Positions 1 to 8,412 are shown, numbered from the stretch's first letter. The stretch: 64,000 bases of DNA from Ectopseudomonas chengduensis (GCF_900102635.1 NZ_FMZQ01000001.1:496001-560000), one strand, 5' to 3'. Translations and numbers: made by a program. Notes: generated by a model from the letters alone, not told the origin.

Positions 1-148
1 CAGAAGATCTTTTTCGGCGCTGAATTTGGCCGGAAATCTATTTTGAAGGAGAGTCTTCTGGCTCTCCTGAGGTCCGCCCTTCGGGGCCGGCTCCCTGTGA
101 GCCACACCTGCGGCCGGGTTTCCTTAGGGAGGTCCGGCCGTTTTGTTT
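1..148 (+). ncRNA. Hairpin-rich stretch ending in an intrinsic terminator; candidate small RNA or 3' end of an upstream transcript
   Basis: Successive inverted repeats are visible: GGAGAG/CTCTCC (48-67), a CCC-ttcg-GGG hairpin near 77-86, GGCTC/GAGCC (89-103), then CCGG-type arms at 111-118 and 133-140 followed by TTTTGTTT. The chain of small stems ending in a terminator resembles a small RNA or an attenuated leader. The first 171 bases are also open in one plus frame, but the translation looks random. The window starts at base 1, so the 5' end is unknown. I do not recognise a named RNA family here. Confidence 0.35.
111..148 (+). terminator. Rho-independent terminator
   Basis: Stem CGGCCGG (111-117) pairs with CCGGCCG (134-140) around a loop that contains TAGGGAGG, followed by TTTTGTTT. 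It would end whatever is transcribed from the left edge before the MFS gene. Confidence 0.6.
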
Positions 149-211
149 GGTTATGGATCAATACCGTATGAGATCCAGCCGTTGCCACCGAGCGTGCGAT
201 GGCCTGGATTC

Positions 212-293
212 GTAGGGTGTGCCGCGCGCACCAGCCATTTCTCACCTTGAGCAGAGGTGGGTGGTAAGCCCAGGTGCGCACGGCGCACCCTAC
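212..293. repeat. Large imperfect palindrome (REP-like pair)
   Basis: The left arm 212-232 begins GTAGGGTGTGCCGCGC and the right arm 273-293 ends GCACGGCGCACCCTAC. They are inverted complements over 21 positions with two mismatches, separated by about 40 bases. The GTAGGGTG...CACCCTAC form matches the extragenic palindrome class seen again at 16956-17079. Confidence 0.75.
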
Positions 294-371
294 GCCTTGC
301 TCCAAGCCGCGCAGGCAACACAGGGTCGGAGCATTTTTTGTTTCAGAGCCACGACATAAAGGAGTCTGGCA

Positions 372-1520
372 ATGCGTTGGGGCACCTATTTCGCCGTCTG
401 TGCGGCGGTCATCAGCATCGGTCTGGCACTGGGCGTGACCATGCCGCTGGTTTCGCTGCGCCTGGAAAGCTGGGGCTACGACTCCTTCGCCATCGGCGTG
501 ATGGCGGCGACTCCGGCTGTCGGCGTGCTGCTCGGTGCGTTGCTGGCCGGGCGTCTGGCGGCGCGCTTGGGCACCACCGTGCTGATGCAGCTGTGTCTGC
601 TGCTGGGTGCGATATCGGTGGCGGGGCTGGCGCTGGTGCAGAACTACGCGGTCTGGGTGGGGCTGCGCCTGTTCATCGGTGTGGCCCTGACCGTGGTGTT
701 CATCCTCGGTGAAAGCTGGATCAACCAGCTGGCGGTGGAGAAGTGGCGTGGTCGCCTGGTGGCGTTGTACGGCACCGGTTATGCCCTCAGTCAGCTCAGT
801 GGCCCGCTGCTGCTGACGGCGCTCGGTACGGCCACCGATGCCGGTTTCTGGACGGGCGTGTGCCTGCTGATCGGCGGCTCGCTGGTTCTGCTAGGGCGTA
901 CCGGCGCACCCAAGGTGGATGCGCACAGCGCTTCTGGGCGCGGCCTGCTGGTGTTCTGCCGCAAGCTGCCAGCGATTGCCTGGGCGGTGATGTTGTTCGC
1001 TGCCTTCGAAGCGATGATGCTGACCCTGCTACCGATCTACGGGCTGCGTCAGGGCTTCACTCAGGAGGTGGCGCTGTTCATGGTCAGCGTGGTGGTGGTC
1101 GGCGATGCGGTGCTGCAGCTGCCCATCGGCTGGCTGGCTGACCGCATGTCGCGGCAGTTGCTGTTCCGTGGTTGCGGCATCGTGCTGCTGGTGTCCAGCC
1201 TGGCGATTCCGCCGTTGTTGCATACGCCAGTGATCTGGCCGGTGCTGGTGGCCTTCGGTGCCAGCGCGGGCGGTCTGTTCACCCTGTCGCTGATCATGAT
1301 CGGCGAGCGTTACCGCGACGACGAACTGGTGCGCGCCAATGCCCATGTCGCCCAGTTGTGGGGCCTAGGCTGCCTGATCGGGCCACTCACCACAGGTGCC
1401 GTCAGCCAGTGGCTGAGCGGCCATGCGCTGCCGCTGATGATGGCTACTGGCGCCTTCGTGTTCATCATCCTGGCGAGCAAGCGCGGGGCCTTCAGCGAGA
1501 TGGAAGCGGCGCGTTCCTGA
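372..1520 (+). CDS. MFS transporter (YcaD-like)
   Basis: A 382-residue membrane protein with about twelve hydrophobic segments, the size and layout of major facilitator superfamily carriers of the YcaD/sugar-efflux-like branch. The N-terminal half has the glycine-rich loop GRLAARLG after TM2, and the second half has GWLADRMSRQ, both MFS motif-A-like. It starts at ATG 372 after AAAGGAG. It ends seven bases before the stop of the convergent MocR-type regulator, so the two genes are tail to tail. The substrate cannot be read from sequence. From memory an MFS/MocR pair sits near xerC-sutA in P. aeruginosa, so this could be the same pair at a different place. Confidence 0.85.
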   Translation: MRWGTYFAVCAAVISIGLALGVTMPLVSLRLESWGYDSFAIGVMAATPAVGVLLGALLAGRLAARLGTTVLMQLCLLLGAISVAGLALVQNYAVWVGLRLFIGVALTVVFILGESWINQLAVEKWRGRLVALYGTGYALSQLSGPLLLTALGTATDAGFWTGVCLLIGGSLVLLGRTGAPKVDAHSASGRGLLVFCRKLPAIAWAVMLFAAFEAMMLTLLPIYGLRQGFTQEVALFMVSVVVVGDAVLQLPIGWLADRMSRQLLFRGCGIVLLVSSLAIPPLLHTPVIWPVLVAFGASAGGLFTLSLIMIGERYRDDELVRANAHVAQLWGLGCLIGPLTTGAVSQWLSGHALPLMMATGAFVFIILASKRGAFSEMEAARS

Positions 1521-1526
1521 ACCGGC

Positions 1527-2981
1527 TCAGCGCCACTGCCCGAGATCCTGCGTGTGCTGCAGGTCGGCCTCTTCGATCAGCTCGGCGATGGTCGCGCCGA
1601 TCTGCTTCACCGCCGCTTCGATCGTTGTGCTGGGCGGCTCGGCGTAGTTGAGTCGGATGCAGTTACGGTACTTGCCGGCCGCCGAGAAGATGCTGCCCGG
1701 CGCGATCTGGATCTTGTGCGGCAGCAGGGCGCGGTTGAGCTTCTGGCTGTCGAAACCCTGGGGCATCTCCACCCACAGCATGAAACTACCCTGCGGGCGG
1801 CTGACCCGGGTGCCAGCCGGGAAATAGCGGCTGACCCAATCCACCATCAGGTCGCGGCTGCGCAGGTACTGCGCCCGCATGCGCCGCAGATGCGGTTCGT
1901 AGTGCCCGTCCTTGAGGAACTCGGCCAAGGCCAGCTGCGGTAGCTGCGCGGTGCTGCCGGTGCCCAGGTACTTCATGTGTACCACCTGCTCCAGATAGCG
2001 CCCTGGAGCGATCCAGCCGACGCGCAGGCCCGGCGCCAGGGTCTTGGAGAAGGAGCTGCAGAACAGTACGCGGCCGTCCTCATCGAAGGACTTGATGCTG
2101 CGCGGGCGTGGGTAGCTGTAGGCGAGCTCGGCGTAGACGTCGTCCTCGATGATGGCCACGTCGAAGCGCTGCGCCAGGGCGACCAGGGCGCGCTTGTTGG
2201 CGTCGGGCATGATGTAGCCAAGCGGGTTGTTGCAGTTGGGCGTGAGCTGGATGGCCTTGATCGGCCACTGCTCCAGGGCCATTTCCAGGGCGTCGAGGTT
2301 GATTCCGGTGAGCGGGTCGGTGGGTAATTCCAGCGCCTTCATGCCGAAGCCCTTGAGCGCCTGCATCACGCCGTGGAAGCTCGGCGAGTCGACCGCAACG
2401 ATATCGCCGGGCTGGCAGATGGCGCGCACCGCCGCCGACAGCGCCTCGTGGCAACCGGTGGTGACTACCAGATCTTCGGCCTCCAGCTGGCAGCCGGAGT
2501 CGAGCATCAGCCTGGCGATCTGTTCGCGCAGGCGGATGTCACCGCGAATGCCGCCATAGGTGAGCACGTCCGGGTCCTGCCGACGCGCCTGGCGTGACAG
2601 GTTGCGCAGCAGCGGTTTCAGCGTCGGGCCGCTGATGTCCGGACGACCGCGGCCCAGCTGCAGCATGTCGTGCTGCGGTGAGCTGCTGATCAGCTCCAGC
2701 ACGTGATCCCACTGCGAAACTTCCACCGGCCTCTGCGCCGCGCGACTGATCTGCGGCAGCGCGGGCATTTGTCGCCCCAGCGGTACGAAGTAGCCGGACT
2801 TCGGCCGCGGCGAGGCCAGGCCCATGTCCTCCAGGTGACGGTAGGCCTGTTGCACAGTGCTGAGGCTGACGCCGTGCTCCTGGCTCAGGCTGCGTACCGA
2901 CGGCAGGCGGTCGCCGGGGCGGTACAGACCCTGCTCGATGCGGGTGCCGAGCAGTTCGGCCAGATTCAGATAGAGCGTCAT
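1527..2981 (-). CDS. MocR-type regulator (GntR HTH fused to PLP aminotransferase-like domain)
   Basis: 484 residues. Residues about 5-70 form a GntR winged helix (PGDRLPSVRSLSQEHGVS), followed by a fold-type I aminotransferase-like domain from about 110 to the end. The PLP lysine is K313 in SSFSKTLAPGLR, with TPNCNNP and IIEDDVY as the usual cofactor-site motifs. MocR proteins bind PLP and an amino-compound effector and usually control nearby metabolism or transport genes. The start at 2981 gives the full HTH. An inverted operator-like pair lies upstream at 3008-3085. Candidate targets are its own gene, the DUF1127 gene and the convergent MFS gene. Confidence 0.88.
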   Translation of the reverse strand: MTLYLNLAELLGTRIEQGLYRPGDRLPSVRSLSQEHGVSLSTVQQAYRHLEDMGLASPRPKSGYFVPLGRQMPALPQISRAAQRPVEVSQWDHVLELISSSPQHDMLQLGRGRPDISGPTLKPLLRNLSRQARRQDPDVLTYGGIRGDIRLREQIARLMLDSGCQLEAEDLVVTTGCHEALSAAVRAICQPGDIVAVDSPSFHGVMQALKGFGMKALELPTDPLTGINLDALEMALEQWPIKAIQLTPNCNNPLGYIMPDANKRALVALAQRFDVAIIEDDVYAELAYSYPRPRSIKSFDEDGRVLFCSSFSKTLAPGLRVGWIAPGRYLEQVVHMKYLGTGSTAQLPQLALAEFLKDGHYEPHLRRMRAQYLRSRDLMVDWVSRYFPAGTRVSRPQGSFMLWVEMPQGFDSQKLNRALLPHKIQIAPGSIFSAAGKYRNCIRLNYAEPPSTTIEAAVKQIGATIAELIEEADLQHTQDLGQWR

Positions 2982-3007
2982 GGCAGTCGTCCGGTTCGTC
3001 CAGGGTG

Positions 3008-3085
3008 TATTAACTGAGACCAGTACAGATCAGCGCGAAAATTCCCATTCAGGGGAAAATGTGCGGAATCTGTATGGAGTTAATA
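3008..3085. promoter_or_regulatory. Inverted pair of operator-like sequences, possible MocR binding sites
   Basis: On the minus strand 3008-3030 contains ATCTGTACTGG then, after TCTC, AGTTAATA. On the plus strand 3068-3085 reads ATCTGTATGGAGTTAATA. The two copies share ATCTGTA, TGG and AGTTAATA and differ by a short gap, and they face each other between the mocR-type gene and the DUF1127 gene. The similarity is direct; binding by the MocR product is inference. Confidence 0.45.
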
Positions 3086-3164
3086 AGAGTTTTTTGGATC
3101 TGTCATGACTTTTCTTCTGACGGCATTCTGATCTCCCATGACAGAAGACAACGGGAGAACAGCC

Positions 3165-3389
3165 ATGACCGGGTTCAGCAATACAGATTTCGTAGCACTA
3201 GGTGAGGCCGTGCGGATTACGAGGCACAAGGGCGAGGTTCGCTACTTCGGCCGCGACTGGCCGGCCTTCTGGCGGCGCCTGAACACTCGTCGCGTGCTGC
3301 TCAAGCTCAACGACCAGCAACTGCGCGACATCGGCCTCAGCCGCGCCCAGGCCGAGCGCGAGGCGAGTCGACCGTTCTGGACGTTATGA
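3165..3389 (+). CDS. DUF1127 domain small protein
   Basis: 74 residues when started at ATG 3165, which has GGGAGA nine bases upstream; an in-frame ATG at 3138 is possible but has a poorer site. The C-terminal 45 residues (FWRRLNTRRVLLKLNDQQLRDIGLSRAQAEREASRPFW) carry the DUF1127 signature L..L.D..L.DIGL.R......RPFW. Family members are short, basic, often stress- or nutrient-regulated proteins; some bind RNA. It lies just downstream of the operator-like pair, so it may be controlled by the MocR-type regulator (inference). Confidence 0.85.
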   Translation: MTGFSNTDFVALGEAVRITRHKGEVRYFGRDWPAFWRRLNTRRVLLKLNDQQLRDIGLSRAQAEREASRPFWTL

Positions 3390-3424
3390 ATGAGACCCTG
3401 CCAGGTTGAGACTGGGAGATCTTG

Positions 3425-4066
3425 ATGGTTCCGCTGAACGACTTGCTGCTGTTTGCCGGTGCAGCGCTGCTGATGGTGCTGACGCCGGGCCCCAACATGA
3501 TCTACCTGATCTCGCGCTCCATTTGCCAGGGGCGCAAGGCCGGCGTGATCTCGCTGCTGGGTGTCATCCTGGGCTTTGTCGTGCACATGTTTGCCGCGGC
3601 GCTGGGCATCACGGCCCTGTTTCTGGCGATTCCCGTTGCCTATGACCTGCTCAAATGGGCGGGGGCAGCCTACCTGCTTTATCTCGCCTGGCAGGCTGTC
3701 CGGCCCGGTGCACGATCACCTTTCGAAGCCCGGCAACTGCCAGCAGACCCACCCTCGCGGCTGCTGCTGATGGGGTTTCTGACCAATGTGCTGAATCCGA
3801 AGATCGCCGTGTTCTACCTGTCGATCTTCCCGCAGTTCGTATCGCCTGAGCATGGCTCGGTATTCCAGCAGAGCATCCTGCTCGGGCTGACCCAGATCAG
3901 CGTCAGCTTTACGGTCAATCTGCTCATCGCACTGTTCGCCGGCAGCCTGTCGGCGTGGCTGGTGGGCAGGCCACGCTGGCTGGTCGCGCAGCGCTACGTG
4001 ATGGGCGGTGTGCTGGCCGGGTTGGCGGTGCGCCTGGTTTCCGAGCAGCGCAAGGTCACGTCCTAG
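3425..4066 (+). CDS. LysE/RhtB family amino acid exporter
   Basis: 213 residues starting at ATG 3425 behind GGGAG; a TTG one codon earlier is less likely. It shows the LysE-family N-terminal motif LTPGPNMIYLISRSICQGRKAG, about six hydrophobic segments, and the mid-protein FLTNVLNPKIAVFYLSIFPQF motif typical of RhtB-type exporters. Such proteins sit in the inner membrane and export amino acids or related small molecules; the substrate is unknown here. It follows the DUF1127 gene by 35 bases, close enough for co-transcription. It is the first of four LysE-type genes in the window. Confidence 0.88.
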   Translation: MVPLNDLLLFAGAALLMVLTPGPNMIYLISRSICQGRKAGVISLLGVILGFVVHMFAAALGITALFLAIPVAYDLLKWAGAAYLLYLAWQAVRPGARSPFEARQLPADPPSRLLLMGFLTNVLNPKIAVFYLSIFPQFVSPEHGSVFQQSILLGLTQISVSFTVNLLIALFAGSLSAWLVGRPRWLVAQRYVMGGVLAGLAVRLVSEQRKVTS

Positions 4067-4193
4067 CGCCCGACACGGATACATGTCGGTGCTCTGCGGT
4101 GGGGTACGCACCAGTTTTCGGGGACTGCCGTTATGGAGGCTGTAAGCCCGGATTGCATTTGAGCCTGGGTAGTGAGACGGCTTTGGTGGTTTT

Positions 4194-4799
4194 ATGGATT
4201 GGCATTTGCTGTTGTTGTTTTCTGCGGCCTTCACGGGCGCAGTTGCCGTGCCTGGGCCGAACGTTGCGTTTGCGGTTGCGCAGGCGCTCAAGCACGGAGT
4301 CAGAGCAACGTTGCCCGGCGCATTCGGCTTTGGATTGGCGACAGCCGTCCACGCTATCGTGGTGCTGTTGGGCGTCGGTTTGCTTATCCAAGACAACCGT
4401 TGGGTGCTGACTTATTTGCGCTGGGGCGGGGGGATCTATCTTGCCTCCCTCGCGTTCGGGGCCTTCTTCACGACGTCCGGATCAAGCGACGCCAAGACGG
4501 AAATGTCGAGCCAAAGGAAGATGTTTGCCGATTCGTTTCTCGTCTCCTTGACCAACCCCAAGGGGTGGCTGGCAAGCCTGCTCATCTACCCCAGTTTCAT
4601 CAGTCCATATTTTTCGTACACCATCCAGGCTGTTGCCCTGAGTCTGACGGCGATGGTCATTTCGCTGTCGATCTATGGCGGGTACATGTTTCTCGCCCAC
4701 AAGGCGCGTGCGGCTTTAGACAACAAAGCCGCGCTCAACAAAGTCACTGGTGTGATTTACGCAGCGGTTGCGTTGTGTCTGGTTCTACTTCCATATTGA
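4194..4799 (+). CDS. LysE/RhtB family exporter with atypical base composition
   Basis: 201 residues with the LysE motif VPGPNVAFAVAQALKHGVRA near residue 20 and SLTNPKGWLASLLIYPSFISPYF in the middle. Codon usage differs from neighbours: runs of TTG for leucine and more A/T-ending codons, giving visibly lower GC than the adjacent exporter. The start ATG 4194 has only a weak ribosome site (GGTGGTTTT). The 127-base gap in front holds a degenerate REP-like stretch near 4146. The composition suggests more recent acquisition (inference). The substrate is unknown. Confidence 0.8.
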   Translation: MDWHLLLLFSAAFTGAVAVPGPNVAFAVAQALKHGVRATLPGAFGFGLATAVHAIVVLLGVGLLIQDNRWVLTYLRWGGGIYLASLAFGAFFTTSGSSDAKTEMSSQRKMFADSFLVSLTNPKGWLASLLIYPSFISPYFSYTIQAVALSLTAMVISLSIYGGYMFLAHKARAALDNKAALNKVTGVIYAAVALCLVLLPY

Positions 4800-4835
4800 G
4801 CGCCCGCAATCAACGGCGCCTCATCGATCACGGCA

Positions 4836-6149
4836 CTACAGCAGCTCTTTCAATCGATGCCAGGCCATTCCCAGTGCCAGCAGCGGCGAGCGCAGGTGTT
4901 TGCCGCCGGGGAAGGTCATGTGCGGCACCTGGGCGAACAGGTCGAAGCCGCGGCTTTCCTGGCCGGCGATGGCCTCGGCGAGCAGCTTGCCGGCCAGGTG
5001 CGTGGCGTTGACGCCGTGCCCGGCATAAGCCTGGGCGTGGAACACATTGGGCTGATCCTTGAGTCGGCCGATCTGCGGCAGGCGGTTGGCGCCGATGCCG
5101 ATCATCCCGCCCCATTGGTAGTCGATGCGCACATCGGCCAGTTGCGGGAACACCTTGAGCATCTTCGGCTTCATGTAGCCAGCGATATCGGCCGGATCGC
5201 GCCCGGAATAGTGGCAGGCACCACCGAACAGTAGGCGGCGGTCAGCGGAGAGTCGGTAATAGTCGACTGTCACGCGCTGGTCGCACAGCGCCATGTTCTG
5301 CGGAATCAGTTGCCGCGCCTGCTCTTCGGAAAGTTGCTCGGTGGCGATGATGTAGCTGCCGGCCGGTAGCACCTTACCGCTGAGGGTCGGGTTGAGGCCG
5401 TTGATGTAGGCATTGCAAGCCAGCACCAGGTACTTGGCGCGCACCTGGCCATTGGCGGTGTGCACGCGCACCTCGCTGCCGTAGTCGATACGTGTCACCG
5501 GAGAGTCTTCGAACAGCTGCACGCCGAGCGATTGGGCGGCAGCGGCTTCGCCGAGCGCCAGGTTGAGCGGGTGCAGGTGGCCCGAGCCCATGTCGATCAT
5601 GGCACCGTGATAGTTGTCGGAGCCGACCACTTCATGGATGCGCTCCTTCGGCACCATGCGCAGTTCGTGACGATAGCCGAGGCTTTCCAGCTCGGCCTTG
5701 TCTTCGGCGAAGCCTTCCATGTGCGCCGGCTTGTTGGCCAGGTCGCAGTAGCCCCAGGTCAGATCGCAATCGATCTGGTACTGGGCGACGCGTGCGCGCA
5801 CGATCTCCACCGCCTCCAGGCCCATCAGCTTGAACTGACGCACGCCGTCCTTGCCGACCACCGATTCGAACTGTTCGACATCATGGCCAACGCCGCGAAT
5901 CAGCTGCCCGCCGTTGCGCCCGCTGGCGCCCCAGCCGATCTTGCGCGCTTCCAGCAGCGCCACCGACAGGCCTTTCTGGGCCAGCTCAATGGCGGTGTTC
6001 AGGCCGCTGAAACCGCCACCGACGATGCACACGTCCACCTGCAGCTCACCGCCCAGGGGCGGGTAGGCCTGCTGGCGATTGACGCTGGCGGCGTAATAGG
6101 AAGCGGCATGCTGCGGGCTGTGGACGGGCTGGTGAACGCGGGCGTTCAT
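4836..6149 (-). CDS. FAD-dependent gamma-glutamylputrescine oxidase-like oxidoreductase
   Basis: 437 residues from ATG 6149; the open frame runs further upstream but that part is unconserved-looking. Near residue 40 is the FAD-binding Rossmann motif VCIVGGGFSGLNTAIELA, followed by EARKIGWGASGRNGGQL, typical of DAO-type oxidases of the PuuB/PauB group. The C-terminal part has YAGHGVNATHLAGKLLAEAI, the usual second FAD contact. In Pseudomonas such enzymes oxidise gamma-glutamylated polyamines. From memory P. aeruginosa has a PauB paralogue in this position near dadR-dadA and the polyamine regulator PauR. The exact substrate is inferred from context. Confidence 0.8.
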   Translation of the reverse strand: MNARVHQPVHSPQHAASYYAASVNRQQAYPPLGGELQVDVCIVGGGFSGLNTAIELAQKGLSVALLEARKIGWGASGRNGGQLIRGVGHDVEQFESVVGKDGVRQFKLMGLEAVEIVRARVAQYQIDCDLTWGYCDLANKPAHMEGFAEDKAELESLGYRHELRMVPKERIHEVVGSDNYHGAMIDMGSGHLHPLNLALGEAAAAQSLGVQLFEDSPVTRIDYGSEVRVHTANGQVRAKYLVLACNAYINGLNPTLSGKVLPAGSYIIATEQLSEEQARQLIPQNMALCDQRVTVDYYRLSADRRLLFGGACHYSGRDPADIAGYMKPKMLKVFPQLADVRIDYQWGGMIGIGANRLPQIGRLKDQPNVFHAQAYAGHGVNATHLAGKLLAEAIAGQESRGFDLFAQVPHMTFPGGKHLRSPLLALGMAWHRLKELL

Positions 6150-6300
6150 GTGCGAAATCCTGATTTTGTTGTGTGGAAAATTCAACGCAGCATAAGCGCG
6201 TGATCCGTCCGGCGCCAAGAGGCCAGCGGAAAAAAGCGGGATTTCCCGCTAGGTGTCGCGGGATCGCCAAGGTCGTGCGCATCACGCTCTCGCAACAGTT

Positions 6301-6322
6301 CCCGGATTGCATCCGGGCTACG
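6301..6322. repeat. REP palindrome (CCCGGATTGCATCCGGG type)
   Basis: CCCGGATTGCATCCGGG followed by CTAC between the oxidoreductase and the YkgJ-like gene. The same unit recurs at 11058, 16372, 21103 (variant), 63826 and 63877. Confidence 0.8.
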
Positions 6323-6375
6323 CCTGGTTTGCTGGGGCGCTGTAAACTGCCAACTTCGTATCAGGGCGCCCGAGC

Positions 6376-6729
6376 ATGAGCTGCACCGACCGCAAGATCG
6401 ACCACCTGCGCCGCCAGATCCCGCGCTTCGACTGTGTGCCCGGTTGCCACGATTGTTGCGGGCCGGTCACGGCTTCGTCCGAGGAGCTGGCGCGCCTGCC
6501 GGTGAAAAGCGAGGCCGAGCATGACGCGGCGCTGGCCGAGTACAACTGCGTGCACCTGGGGCCCAATGGTTGCGAGGTGTACGACCAGCGCCCGCTGATC
6601 TGCCGCCTGTTCGGCACCACACCCAATCTCCCCTGCCCACATGCCCGTGGACCGGAGCAGCCGATCGCGCCTGCGGTCGAGCGTCAGGTACACCGCCTGA
6701 TCGCCACGACGCGGCAGCGGTTGGTGTAG
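6376..6729 (+). CDS. YkgJ family cysteine-cluster protein
   Basis: 117 residues with cysteines arranged as CVPGCHDCCG near residues 19-28, then NCVHLGPNGCEVYDQRPLICRLFG, matching the YkgJ/UPF0153 zinc- or iron-binding cluster domain. It probably binds a metal through these cysteines; the biological role is not known. It stands alone between a REP palindrome and the convergent LysR gene, starting at ATG 6376. Confidence 0.85.
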   Translation: MSCTDRKIDHLRRQIPRFDCVPGCHDCCGPVTASSEELARLPVKSEAEHDAALAEYNCVHLGPNGCEVYDQRPLICRLFGTTPNLPCPHARGPEQPIAPAVERQVHRLIATTRQRLV

Positions 6730-6799
6730 GGGACGGCACGAGCCTCACCCTGCTGGGGAGGTGTGCTGCACCGGTCCATTGGTTTAACGACCAGCTACT

Positions 6800-7705
6800 T
6801 TAAGCCTGTTCTGCCCCTGTGTTTTCAGACTGTGCAGTAGAGCGTATCCAGTCCCTGACGGCGGTAATGGCCGGGTTGGCGTCATGGCGTGGCGGCCAGA
6901 CCAGCCAGTAGGCATAGTCGTTGGAGATCCGCTGCTCCGGGCAGGGCATCACCAGCCGCCCGGCGCGCAGGTCTGCCGCAGCCAGAAACAGCCGTCCCAG
7001 TGCGACGCCCTGCCCATCGGCGGCGGCCTGAAGAGCGATGGCGGAATCGGTCAGGTTCAGTCCAGCTGGCACCGGTAGATCCGGGTAGCCGGCGGCACTG
7101 AACCAACGCCCCCAATTCCCTTTCGGCGTGTCGTGCAGCAGGCGATGGCGTAGCAGGTCTGGTGGTGTGCAGGAAGCGGGCAGGGCCTCGCGTAGGGCTG
7201 GGCTGCACAGCGGGGTCAGGGTTTCGGTGGCCAGCAGGGCGCTGTTCAGGCCGGGCCAGCCACCGGGGCCGGATCGCAGGCCAAGGTCGAAGCGAGTGTC
7301 CCTGCCGTCCCACAGGTCGGCTGTGGTGGTCAATTGCAGGTCAATCTCTGGGTGGGCGGCCTGAAAGGCGGGAAGGTGCGGCACCAGCCAGCGTGCGGCA
7401 AGCGACGGCAGAACGGTTACCCGCACTGGGCCATTGGCCGGGCGGCGAGCAGTGGCGCTGGCGGCAGCGATACGTTCCAGCGCCGGGGTCAGCTCAGCCA
7501 GGTAGGTGGCTCCGGTGGGTGTCAAGGCCAGCACCCGGCCACGGCGCTCGAACAGCGGTTGGCCCAGCCACTCTTCCAGCAGGCGCACCTGATGGCTGAT
7601 GGCGGCCTGCGTCACCGCCAGTTCGTCGGCAGCACGGGTGAAATGCAGGTGGCGGGCGGCAGCTTCGAACGCGCGGACGGCCCCCAGTGGCGGCAGACGG
7701 CGCAT
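6800..7705 (-). CDS. LysR family transcriptional regulator (GcvA-like)
   Basis: 301 residues. The N-terminal LysR helix-turn-helix runs RAFEAAARHLHFTRAADELAVTQAAISHQVRLLEEWL, the form seen in GcvA/AmpR-type members, and a substrate-binding domain fills residues about 90-295. It is transcribed divergently from the LysE exporter gene at 7813 across a 107-base gap. This is the classic arrangement for a regulator controlling an adjacent exporter, so the exporter is the likely target (inference). The effector is unknown. Confidence 0.88.
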   Translation of the reverse strand: MRRLPPLGAVRAFEAAARHLHFTRAADELAVTQAAISHQVRLLEEWLGQPLFERRGRVLALTPTGATYLAELTPALERIAAASATARRPANGPVRVTVLPSLAARWLVPHLPAFQAAHPEIDLQLTTTADLWDGRDTRFDLGLRSGPGGWPGLNSALLATETLTPLCSPALREALPASCTPPDLLRHRLLHDTPKGNWGRWFSAAGYPDLPVPAGLNLTDSAIALQAAADGQGVALGRLFLAAADLRAGRLVMPCPEQRISNDYAYWLVWPPRHDANPAITAVRDWIRSTAQSENTGAEQA

Positions 7706-7812
7706 GGGTCTTCCATTAGCTATATTTATCCAATGCCCGAGATTAGATCATTTCCCCGCTGCTGCAAACGCCGGTTAACTCCCTGAAATCGATTAGGAAA
7801 TGGGAGGTTGTG

Positions 7813-8412
7813 ATGTCGCCGGAGCTTGTCGCGGTTTTTCTCGGGTATGCGGTGCCGATGGTGATCAGTCCTGGGCCAGGGAACACGGTGCTGGCGCTGT
7901 CCGGGGCGCGTTTCGGGTTGAAGGGCACCGGCCCGTTCTGGCTGGGGTTTGAAATCGGCAATGTTCTGTTATGCCTGCTTTATGGGCTCGGTTTTGGGGC
8001 GCTGCTATTGCAGTACCCGCAAAGTCATAAGGTGATGCTGTGGGCGGGGGCGGCCTATGTACTGTATCTGGCCTGGGGATTCTTCCGCTCTGCCGCACCT
8101 GGCAAGAAGGCCCAGACGGTGGAGCGCATGGGGATGGTCAGCGGCATCGTTGCCGTGCTGCTGAACGTCAAGATCCACTCGATGGTGGCAGTGATGTTTG
8201 CCCAGTTCCTGCGGCCGGATCGAGCATTGGGCCCGCAGGTGGCGGTGCTGACCGGAGCTTTCCTGCTGGTGGGGATCATTTGTCACTTTCCCTGGATATA
8301 TGGCGGGCAAGTGATTCTCGGACGGTTTACATCAGACCAATCCCTACGAATACAGGGCTTTGTCTTCGGTGGTTTGATGGTGGCAGTGGCGGTCTACATG
8401 GTTTTGGGTTGA
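7813..8412 (+). CDS. LysE family exporter, divergent from a LysR gene
   Basis: 199 residues from ATG 7813, preceded by GGGAGG. Motifs: VISPGPGNTVLALSGARFGLKG near the N terminus, then YGLGFGALLLQYP and WAGAAYVLYLAWGFFRS, as in LysE/RhtB inner-membrane exporters. The family lysine/asparagine motif in the middle is VLLNVKIHSMVAVMFAQFL. It probably exports an amino acid, with the divergent LysR as likely activator. A long nested palindrome follows the stop. Confidence 0.85.
   Translation: MSPELVAVFLGYAVPMVISPGPGNTVLALSGARFGLKGTGPFWLGFEIGNVLLCLLYGLGFGALLLQYPQSHKVMLWAGAAYVLYLAWGFFRSAAPGKKAQTVERMGMVSGIVAVLLNVKIHSMVAVMFAQFLRPDRALGPQVAVLTGAFLLVGIICHFPWIYGGQVILGRFTSDQSLRIQGFVFGGLMVAVAVYMVLG

Noticed and set aside
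1..171. Open plus frame at the left edge as the end of a protein
   Set aside because: The translation has no recognisable motif and crosses hairpins and a terminator, so an RNA or non-coding reading is more likely.
5460..6203. Plus-strand 247-codon frame antisense to the oxidoreductase
   Set aside because: Histidine/valine-rich shadow of a well-supported minus-strand gene; no motif and no ribosome site.
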